Positions 1 through 4,907 of a stretch of 7,623 nt of DNA are shown in pieces. This DNA is from an uncultured bacterium (GTDB taxonomy: Bacteria; CALINM01): NCBI GenBank assembly GCA_938045315.1, contig CALINM010000039.1, positions 1-7,623 on the forward strand. Reading direction: 5' to 3'. The stretch's first letter is position 1. Every line of letters starts with the position of its first letter. Made by a program: the position numbers and the translations under genes. The notes beneath the pieces were generated by a model that saw only the letters and a program-made list of their open reading frames with translations, did no database searches and was not told the origin of the DNA.

Positions 1-296
1 AGCATGACCATGCTTATTCCCACGGTAATAAGGGAAAAAAATATGAAAAATCTTTGTCCTAACTTTGATACTATAATGCCGCTAAAAAAAACAGAAATAA
101 GATATCCAATGAAATTACCGGTACTGACAAAGCCCATTTGAGAATAGGTTAATTCAAGTGTTTTTGCCATTGATGGAAGTAGCATTCCCAGAGCAAAACG
201 TCCAAACCCAAGACACGCTATTATGCAAAAAGTCCCGGTTATTGCAATAATCCATGCATAATGAAATGGTAATCTAATGACTTTTGAATCATTCAT
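1..296 (-). CDS. MFS transporter, YbfB/YjiJ-like, N-terminal part (runs off the window)
   Basis: Reading leftward from the ATG at 296-294 gives 98 uninterrupted codons to the window edge, about a quarter of a usual ~400-residue carrier. Two hydrophobic stretches are visible, at about residues 12-30 and 55-77, and a third begins near 83. Between the first two lies a Gly-Arg-Phe-Ala-Leu-Gly segment (residues 32-37) followed by Leu-Leu-Pro-Ser-Met. Just before and into the second helix is Tyr-Ser-Gln-Met-Gly-Phe with Thr-Gly-Asn (59-61). This pattern is the one I associate with the YbfB/YjiJ branch of the major facilitator superfamily, inner-membrane secondary carriers of mostly unknown substrate. 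The loop Ser-Lys-Leu-Gly-Gln-Arg (77-82) fits the MFS helix 2-3 loop. No Shine-Dalgarno precedes the ATG; a promoter-like pair sits directly upstream. It is divergent from mtaB. Substrate cannot be inferred; family is fairly sure, subfamily less so. Confidence 0.8.
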   Translation of the reverse strand, partial: MNDSKVIRLPFHYAWIIAITGTFCIIACLGFGRFALGMLLPSMAKTLELTYSQMGFVSTGNFIGYLISVFFSGIIVSKLGQRFFIFFSLITVGISMVM

Positions 297-312
297 GTTA
301 TTAATATAACAT
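295..312. repeat. 7-bp inverted repeat over the MFS start codon
   Basis: ATGTTAT and ATAACAT form perfect 7-bp arms separated by TAAT. The left arm overlaps the MFS start codon and the centre overlaps its putative -10, a position that would suit a repressor operator. The DNA is very AT-rich, so chance is a real alternative. Confidence 0.3.
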
Positions 313-330
313 TGTTTTAAAAAAAAACAA
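303..330 (-). promoter_or_regulatory. Candidate sigma-70-type promoter of the MFS gene
   Basis: On the minus strand TTGTTT (330-325) and TATATT (308-303) are separated by 16 bp. The predicted transcription start is about at the A of the ATG (296). Together with the lack of a Shine-Dalgarno this suggests a leaderless mRNA. This is pattern matching in AT-rich DNA only. Confidence 0.35.
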
Positions 331-358
331 ATAAATTTCATGAGTTTGTGTTTTTTTA

Positions 359-367
359 TGTTAAAAT
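359..367 (+). promoter_or_regulatory. Candidate extended -10 promoter of mtaB
   Basis: TGTTAAAAT has the form TGn followed by a -10 hexamer with five of six consensus bases. I see no convincing -35 upstream. Transcription would begin a few bases before the ATG at 378, giving almost no leader, consistent with the absence of a Shine-Dalgarno. Confidence 0.3.
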
Positions 368-377
368 ATTAATAATT

Positions 378-1625
378 ATGGAAAATAAAGTATTTATAAC
401 TTTTTCAGGATGCAAGGTTAATCAGTTTGAAAAAAGCTTGCTTTTAGAATTATTTCAAAAAGAGGGATTTATTATAACAGAAGCACCTGATGAAGCAGAT
501 TATATTATTTTTAATACTTGTGCTGTTACAAATAAGGCAGAAGCTGGCTGCAGACAACTTATAAGAAAATTTTATAGGTTAAACCCTAAATGTAAAATTA
601 TAGTAACAGGTTGTTATGGTGAAAAAGAAGGAGAGAAATTATTAAGTTTACCTGGAGTATACAAAGTATTTCCAAATGAACAGAAGCTTTCTATCCCTTC
701 AATGTTAGTCAATGGAAGAATTGAAAAATCTGATCTCTTAAGCTTTGAATATAAGAGGTTATATAAGGATAGATCTCGGGCATTTTTGAAGGTTCAGGAC
801 GGATGTGACTCTTACTGTAGCTATTGTATAGTTCCATTTTTAAGAGGAAAACCAATTAGTATGCCTCTCGAAATAGTCTTAAAGAATTTGTATAATCTTG
901 TAGATGAGAATGAAGTAGTCCTTACGGGCATTCATTTGGGCAAGTGGGGCAAAGATATTAATAAGTCTTTTGAAGACCTTATACGAGCAATCTCAAAGGA
1001 AAACTTCCCTTTTAGAATCAGATTGTCTTCACTGGAAGCAAAGGAAATTACAGGTAATGTACTGAAAATTTTAAAGGATATGAATAACTTTTGCCATCAT
1101 TTTCATATTCCCTTGCAAAGTGGAAGTGATAAAGTATTGAAACTTATGAAAAGAAACTATGATAGGCGGTATTTCAAAAATAAAATAGAGGAAGTAAGAA
1201 AATTTTTCCCTCATGCATGCATTGGAATTGACGTTATAGTTGGTTTTCCCGGTGAGGATGAGAATGATTTTTTAGAAACATATACTTTTATTGAGGATTT
1301 AATGATTGATTATATGCATATTTTTACTTATTCTCCAAGAGAAGGCACTGAATCATATCATTATAAAAATACAGTAGATAAAGATACATTAAGTAGCCGT
1401 TATCAAAAACTTAAAGAACTAAATGATGTAAAAAGAAAAGCTTTTATAAAAAGATTTTTGAAAAAAGATATTTTATGTATTCCCGATAAAAAGATTAGCA
1501 GCAAACATTATAGAGTTTTATCAAGAGAATATATAAAAGCATTCATTAAAAATGAGATTCCAGACAAAGAATTTAAGGCTAAATTGATAAATATCCATAC
1601 CCTGGAGGCAGTCGTTTCTAATTAA
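378..1625 (+). CDS. mtaB: tRNA (N6-L-threonylcarbamoyladenosine-A37-C2) methylthiotransferase MtaB
   Basis: A radical-SAM methylthiotransferase that converts t6A37 to ms2t6A37 in tRNAs reading ANN codons; cytoplasmic. From the ATG at 378 the protein has 415 residues, usual for the family. The N-terminal UPF0004 domain carries the three auxiliary-cluster cysteines Cys12 (Ser-Gly-Cys-Lys-Val-Asn-Gln, an MtaB-type motif), Cys48 (Asn-Thr-Cys-Ala-Val-Thr) and Cys79 (Val-Thr-Gly-Cys-Tyr). The radical-SAM CxxxCxxC is Cys143, Cys147, Cys150. Further on are Pro-Leu-Gln-Ser-Gly-Ser and Gly-Phe-Pro-Gly-Glu motifs and a weakly conserved C-terminal TRAM-like region. The frame is open up to a GTG at 348, but the extra ten residues are unlike the family, whose conserved strand begins right after Met-Glu-Asn-Lys, so I use 378. 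No Shine-Dalgarno is visible. It stands alone, divergent from the MFS gene and convergent with the small gene ending at 1632. Confidence 0.93.
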   Translation: MENKVFITFSGCKVNQFEKSLLLELFQKEGFIITEAPDEADYIIFNTCAVTNKAEAGCRQLIRKFYRLNPKCKIIVTGCYGEKEGEKLLSLPGVYKVFPNEQKLSIPSMLVNGRIEKSDLLSFEYKRLYKDRSRAFLKVQDGCDSYCSYCIVPFLRGKPISMPLEIVLKNLYNLVDENEVVLTGIHLGKWGKDINKSFEDLIRAISKENFPFRIRLSSLEAKEITGNVLKILKDMNNFCHHFHIPLQSGSDKVLKLMKRNYDRRYFKNKIEEVRKFFPHACIGIDVIVGFPGEDENDFLETYTFIEDLMIDYMHIFTYSPREGTESYHYKNTVDKDTLSSRYQKLKELNDVKRKAFIKRFLKKDILCIPDKKISSKHYRVLSREYIKAFIKNEIPDKEFKAKLINIHTLEAVVSN

Positions 1626-1631
1626 TGATTT

Positions 1632-1987
1632 TTATTTAGCCCTTTTTGCATCCTCGATAATGACTTTAAAAAAATAGCCAGCTCCAAAATCTTTATTGAT
1701 CTCAACTGTTCCACTCATAGTAACTATATCACCTACATTAACGTTTTCATTTGTTGTAACCACGAGATCAGCTTTCTGATTGTCTAAGTCTGTAATATGT
1801 ATCCAGTTTTTACTCATAATATTCGGGGTAAATTTTGTAATCTTACCTTTGAAAGTAATGAACTTACCATTTAATTCAGTGGAATTATCTAAAATCTTAC
1901 TGATTGTAAAAACACCGGGAACTTTTTTAGATTTTTAACATATTTTACGCTTATAGGAGATAAAAAGATACTAAAAAAGAGATTCAA
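1632..1987 (-). pseudogene. Small OB-fold-like (nucleic-acid-binding type) protein gene, frame-broken near its N-terminus
   Basis: The ATG at 1817-1815 opens 61 codons with the features Asn-Trp-Ile-His-Ile, Asp-Leu-Val-Val-Thr-Thr, Val-Gly-Asp-Ile-Val-Thr and Asp-Phe-Gly-Ala-Gly-Tyr. This resembles small exported OB-fold-like proteins common in Desulfobacterota-type genomes. The same frame continues upstream for 39 codons to a TAA at 1937-1935 with family-like sequence: Leu-Asn-Gly-Lys-(Phe-Ile-Thr-Phe)-Lys-Gly-Lys-Ile directly before Asn-Ile-Met-Ser-Lys-Asn-Trp. Starting at 1817 would therefore delete the first strands of the domain. The upstream stretch has no ATG, GTG or TTG. In the neighbouring frame a TTG at 1987-1985 starts a hydrophobic, signal-peptide-like segment that reaches the A6-G run at 1928-1922 (minus strand). 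A shift of one base there joins it to the conserved frame. Either a one-base deletion has broken the gene, or it relies on slippage. No Shine-Dalgarno is seen at either start. Exact function unknown. Confidence 0.6.
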
Positions 1988-2072
1988 TGTTAAAAAAATG
2001 GACCAAAAGTTGTAAAAAATTAATTTGGGTTAACTTAACTGACTGTTATTTTTTTATTTATTTTCAGATAAT

Positions 2073-2078
2073 TATAAT
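2073..2078 (+). promoter_or_regulatory. Candidate -10 hexamer upstream of the lyase-like gene
   Basis: A perfect TATAAT lies 84 bp before the ATG at 2162. The expected -35 position (about 2050-2055) is only a T-run, so the promoter is tentative. The stretch 1988-2150 is otherwise very AT-rich with no open gene. Confidence 0.3.
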
Positions 2079-2083
2079 TTTTA

Positions 2084-2130
2084 AAAATATGTTTTGTTTT
2101 TTACTTGAAATTTTTTTTAAAATATGTTTT
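2084..2130 (+). repeat. 12-bp direct repeat in the leader of the lyase-like gene
   Basis: AAAATATGTTTT occurs at 2084-2095 and again at 2119-2130, 35 bp apart, between the candidate -10 and the ribosome binding site. An 11-bp version is present in opposite orientation at 1937-1947. It could be a regulator-binding repeat, but low-complexity AT-rich sequence is an adequate explanation. Confidence 0.3.
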
Positions 2131-2147
2131 ACTTTAACGTAAACTGT

Positions 2148-2159
2148 AAAGGAGGTGAT
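2148..2159 (+). promoter_or_regulatory. Near-perfect Shine-Dalgarno of the lyase-like gene
   Basis: AAAGGAGGTGAT matches essentially the whole anti-Shine-Dalgarno tail of 16S rRNA, with six bases between GGAGG and the ATG at 2162. It fixes the start and predicts strong translation. It contrasts with the two Shine-Dalgarno-less genes at the left end. Confidence 0.9.
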
Positions 2160-2161
2160 TT

Positions 2162-3214
2162 ATGGCACAACTAAATTTACCAAAAAAAGTAGTTTTGGGG
2201 GATATTACAGTAAGGGATGGTTTTCAACATGAGGAAAAGTTTATCCCCACTGAAGCAAAGATATGGTTGGCGGAGGAGCTAATCCTTGCTGGGTTTAAAA
2301 GGATTGAGGTTACAAACTTTGGTAATCCAAAAGGTATGCCCCAATTTAAAGATGCTGAAGCTGTTCTAAAGGGCATTAGAAACAGTAAAAGAGTAGCACA
2401 CCTTTTGAAAGATGTGGAGATAACTGCAGTTACTATAAGAGAGCAGGCAGTAGCGAGGGCTATTCAGGCAAAAAAAGAAGGTTGGGGGCCCGATAGGATA
2501 TTACAAATGGTTTCAACAAGTGAATCTCATCAGTTAAAAAACTCTGGGCTTACTCATAAAGAATACTGGGCTATGACTGAAAAATGTATTAAAGAAGCAA
2601 AAGAAGTGGGCCTCAAATTTAATGGAACTGTGAGTACCATATGGGGTTGTCCTATAGAAGGGCCGACGGAGATGAAAAAAGCGGTAGAATTTGCGAAAAG
2701 GTATTTAAGCATTGGTGCAGATGATATTGAGCATGCAGATCATGATGGTCAGGCAACGCCAGCGAAAGTTTATGAGTATTTTTCAATGGTCCTCGATGAA
2801 ATTCCTGATCCTTCAAAGCACATTGCTCATTTCCATGTAACTCGTGGTTGGGGACTTGCGAATGTATTCGCTGCTCTTTTAGCTGGAATCACTCACTATG
2901 AATCTACGTGTGGCGGTATTGGTGGTCAACCTGCAAATTTTGTTGATGGTGTTCCTGTCTCAGGGACTGGGGAATATTACTATAAGGATCCTAACATAAC
3001 AGGTCTTGTATGTACTGAAGATATGGTTGTAATGATGGATGAAATGGGAATTGAAACTGGTATTGATGTTGATAGACTTCTTAAGATAGGTAATATGGTA
3101 GAAAAAATAGTGGGAAGAAGATTAAGGTCGGAATGTATAAAAACAGGTAGAATTCCGAAAGGTCCAACAGAATTCCTTGATGAAAAACTCAAAGCGAAAC
3201 TCTCCTCAAAGTAA
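2162..3214 (+). CDS. DRE-TIM metallolyase family protein, HMG-CoA-lyase-like, lacking the catalytic Cys
   Basis: 350 residues, a TIM-barrel enzyme of the HMGL-like / pyruvate carboxyltransferase superfamily, whose members make or break C-C bonds next to a carbonyl using a divalent metal. Near the N-terminus is Gly-Asp-Ile-Thr-Val-Arg-Asp-Gly (13-20), the DRE-type signature, with Arg18 and Asp19 matching Arg41-Asp42 of human HMG-CoA lyase. Ile-Glu-Val-Thr-Asn (48-52) fits strand 2. His223-Phe-His225 matches the metal-binding His-x-His. The glycine loop Gly-Gly-Ile-Gly-Gly (251-255) is followed by Gln256 where HMG-CoA lyases have the catalytic Cys266. The metal-ligand Asn of the next loop (human Asn275) appears to be Leu282, before Thr-Glu-Asp. 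Classical HMG-CoA lyase activity is therefore doubtful; a lyase or aldolase on another acyl-CoA or 2-oxo acid is an inference. The start is fixed by the Shine-Dalgarno at 2148-2159. It appears monocistronic, ending at an intrinsic terminator. Confidence 0.88.
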   Translation: MAQLNLPKKVVLGDITVRDGFQHEEKFIPTEAKIWLAEELILAGFKRIEVTNFGNPKGMPQFKDAEAVLKGIRNSKRVAHLLKDVEITAVTIREQAVARAIQAKKEGWGPDRILQMVSTSESHQLKNSGLTHKEYWAMTEKCIKEAKEVGLKFNGTVSTIWGCPIEGPTEMKKAVEFAKRYLSIGADDIEHADHDGQATPAKVYEYFSMVLDEIPDPSKHIAHFHVTRGWGLANVFAALLAGITHYESTCGGIGGQPANFVDGVPVSGTGEYYYKDPNITGLVCTEDMVVMMDEMGIETGIDVDRLLKIGNMVEKIVGRRLRSECIKTGRIPKGPTEFLDEKLKAKLSSK

Positions 3215-3217
3215 AAA

Positions 3218-3247
3218 GGGAGGGGATTTATACCCCTCCTGCTTTTT
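3218..3247 (+). terminator. Rho-independent terminator after the lyase-like gene
   Basis: GGAGGGG (3219-3225) pairs with CCCCTCC (3233-3239) around a 7-base loop; a G-U pair at 3218/3240 extends the stem. A T5 run follows at 3243-3247. It begins three bases after the stop codon. The A5 run before the stem could give weaker activity on the opposite strand. Confidence 0.9.
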
Positions 3248-3286
3248 GATTTATAATTAAGCATAAATTAGCAAAAAACTGAATTG

Positions 3287-3301
3287 TGCAAATATTTTGC
3301 A
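3287..3301. repeat. Small palindrome TGCAAA-TAT-TTTGCA
   Basis: Perfect 6-bp arms around a 3-bp centre, lying between the terminator and the decayed amidotransferase gene. It might be a remnant operator of that gene. It is short enough to be chance. Confidence 0.25.
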
Positions 3302-3355
3302 TTTTTTGTTTAAATGTTTAGTGTTTATAGACATATTATTTGCACTATTGATAAT

Positions 3356-4024
3356 ATGTTCTATGTGATTCCACATCTTGAAGAAGAAGGATCTGGACCA
3401 TTTAGTTGTTATCTTCCTTGAGAAGTAAAGACTATTATGGTCTCAAAAAATGCCTTTCTAAAAGTAAAAAAAGGGTGATGCCAATTTAATTGTGCGTGGA
3501 TCCCTGGGAGTTTATGAAAAAAATAGTTATTCCTTTATAAATTAGAGCTTAATTTTATCAAAAGGTATCTTAATTAGAGTGTCAAAATGTTGAGAATCTA
3601 TTTAGGATCTCAGATAATAGCTTATGCTTTAGGAAGAAGAGTATTTAAAGGTCATAAGAAAGAAATAGGGTAGTTTGAAATTACACATAAAGAAGAGGTA
3701 AAAATAATTTGCTTTTTGGTATATATGTTTAAAAAATGAAAGTATTTCCATGGCATAAGAATACTTTCGAGTTACCAAAAGGATCGGTTTGACTGTCGGG
3801 AAATCAAAATTAAATAAATCAGGCTTTTAAGTAGGGCACAACATTTATGGATTATAATATCATTTAGAAGTTACAGAAGAAATTTTAATTCAATGATGTC
3901 CCCGTATAGCACATAAAAGTTATTTATTGATACCAAAAACCTTTCTATTTTAAAATCGCTGGCGGAGAAGGTTTTTAAAAATTTCTTTCCCTATCAAATA
4001 TTATCAGAAAAATTTCTTTTGTAA
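3356..4024 (+). pseudogene. Decayed class-I (type 1) glutamine amidotransferase gene
   Basis: Recognisable pieces of one class-I glutamine amidotransferase (GMP-synthase-like GATase fold, normally ~230-240 residues) occur in the right order in all three + frames. From 3356: Val-Ile-Pro-His-Leu-Glu-Glu-Glu-Gly-Ser-Gly. From 3474: Gly-Asp, Leu-Ile-Val-Arg-Gly, Gly-Val-Tyr-Glu-Lys. From 3590: Tyr-Leu-Gly-Ser-Gln-Ile-Ile-Ala-Tyr-Ala-Leu-Gly, then Lys-Gly-His-Lys-Lys-Glu-Ile-Gly. From 3736: Val-Phe-Pro-Trp-His-Lys-Asn-Thr-Phe-Glu-Leu-Pro-Lys-Gly-Ser-Val. From 3837: Asn-Ile-Tyr-Gly-Leu, then His-Leu-Glu-Val-Thr-Glu-Glu (3861 on), holding the catalytic His-x-Glu. From 3929: the C-terminal helix Leu-Ala-Glu-Lys-Val-Phe-Lys-Asn-Phe. 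In-frame stops lie at 3419, 3543, 3575, 3671 (replacing the Trp expected after Lys-Glu-Ile-Gly), 3790, 3811, 3855 (replacing the Gln of Leu-Gln-Phe-His) and 3914. Frame changes occur near 3470, 3540, 3735, 3825 and 3893. The nucleophile Cys is Tyr (TAT at 3599-3601). Not functional. The last ~35 bp to the stop at 4022 may be non-homologous. Confidence 0.85.
3935..3976 (-). terminator. Possible weak terminator of the korAB operon
   Basis: AAAAACCTT (3935-3943) and AAGGTTTTT (3968-3976) form a 9-bp inverted repeat with a 24-base loop, about 70-110 bp downstream of the korB stop on the minus strand. The stem has few G-C pairs and the loop is long, so termination would be inefficient. It lies inside the 3' end of the decayed amidotransferase gene and may be a coincidence of that sequence. 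Confidence 0.3.
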
Positions 4025-4042
4025 TACTAAAGCTCTCCTAAA

Positions 4043-4903
4043 TCAAGCCAATAAATCATCAATTATATCTTCAATACTAATATTCTCGATGTCATCTTCT
4101 GAAAGTGGGTTTTCACCCAGCTCAATACACGCCTGTTCGTAAGTTTCTCGCTCTGTTTTATAAAAAATTCCTATTGGTATTTTATCATTGAATTCCATAG
4201 CTAATTTTATGGCATTTTCATAATCTTGTGGATTGTGAGCGGTATCCTCTAATTTATATACCCTTGGGTTATAAAAAGCGTATGAATATGAAGGATTAAA
4301 AGTAACACAGGGCTGAAGTACATCAATTACAGAAAAGCCTTTATGCTTCATACCCTGAACAATTAAAGATGCAAGGTGATCAATTTCACCAGAGTATCCC
4401 CTTGCAACAAAGGTAGCGCCAGAAATTATAGCTAAAGCCACAGGATTAACTGGCAATTCAATCACCCCAAAGGGTGTTGATTTTGAAGAAAATCCCTTAG
4501 GACTTGTAGGTGAGGTTTGACCTGTGGTAAGTCCATATACTCTGTTATCGTGTATTATATAAGTTATGTCTATATTTCTTCTACAGGTATGTATAAAATG
4601 ACCAAGACCAATTCCAAGTCCATCTCCATCACCTGAGGTTGCTAAAACATTCAGCTTATGATTAGCCAGTTTTATACCCGTTGCAACAGGTAGTGTTCTG
4701 CCATGAATACTGTGAAAGCCATAAACTTTTAAAAAATTACTTAAATTACCAGAACATCCAATTCCAAAGACCATTGTGATATCATGATTATTTAAACCCA
4801 GTTCATGAAAAGCATTTTTCAGAGCATACCAGATGCCAAAATTACCACAGCCTGGACACCATGAGGGTGTTTGATAGGTATTATAAACAGGATAATCTTT
4901 CAT
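4043..4903 (-). CDS. korB: 2-oxoacid:ferredoxin oxidoreductase, beta subunit (KorB-type)
   Basis: The thiamine-pyrophosphate and Fe-S subunit of a CoA-acylating 2-oxoacid:ferredoxin oxidoreductase: 2-oxo acid + CoA + oxidised ferredoxin to acyl-CoA + CO2 + reduced ferredoxin. It is reversible and cytoplasmic. 286 residues, full length. Trp-Cys16-Pro-Gly-Cys19-Gly-Asn, Gly-Ile-Gly-Cys50-Ser-Gly and Pro-Cys199 supply the four ligands of one [4Fe-4S] cluster. The TPP/Mg motif is Gly91-Asp-Gly-Asp-Gly, completed by Asp119-Asn120 and the following Tyr-Gly-Leu-Thr-Thr-Gly-Gln-Thr-Ser-Pro-Thr-Ser. Tyr-Gly-Phe-His-Ser-Ile-His-Gly-Arg (61-69) is typical of the Kor branch. AAAGGAGGT ends seven bases before the ATG and lies within the end of korA; only four bases separate the two genes, so they are co-translated. 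2-oxoglutarate is the usual substrate of this two-subunit type, but related enzymes take other 2-oxo acids, so the substrate is not settled. Confidence 0.93.
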   Translation of the reverse strand: MKDYPVYNTYQTPSWCPGCGNFGIWYALKNAFHELGLNNHDITMVFGIGCSGNLSNFLKVYGFHSIHGRTLPVATGIKLANHKLNVLATSGDGDGLGIGLGHFIHTCRRNIDITYIIHDNRVYGLTTGQTSPTSPKGFSSKSTPFGVIELPVNPVALAIISGATFVARGYSGEIDHLASLIVQGMKHKGFSVIDVLQPCVTFNPSYSYAFYNPRVYKLEDTAHNPQDYENAIKLAMEFNDKIPIGIFYKTERETYEQACIELGENPLSEDDIENISIEDIIDDLLA

Positions 4904-4907
4904 TTAT

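Noticed and set aside
348-377. GTG at 348 as the mtaB start, adding ten residues
   Set aside because: The added residues are hydrophobic and outside the conserved MtaB N-terminus. The ATG at 378 begins the family pattern, and no Shine-Dalgarno favours the GTG.
1632-1817. A complete 61-residue gene starting at the ATG at 1817
   Set aside because: Family-like sequence continues in frame upstream of this Met, so this start would remove part of the conserved domain; no Shine-Dalgarno is present there.
2980-3264. Open frame of 94 codons on the minus strand
   Set aside because: It is antisense to the 3' half of the well-supported lyase-like gene and has no recognisable features.
3314-3478. Small + strand frame with internal TGA codons, considered as a selenoprotein or a ClpP-like start
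   Set aside because: The residues match the N-terminus of a class-I glutamine amidotransferase. Further stops and frame changes downstream show decay rather than recoding, and no selenocysteine-type context is visible.
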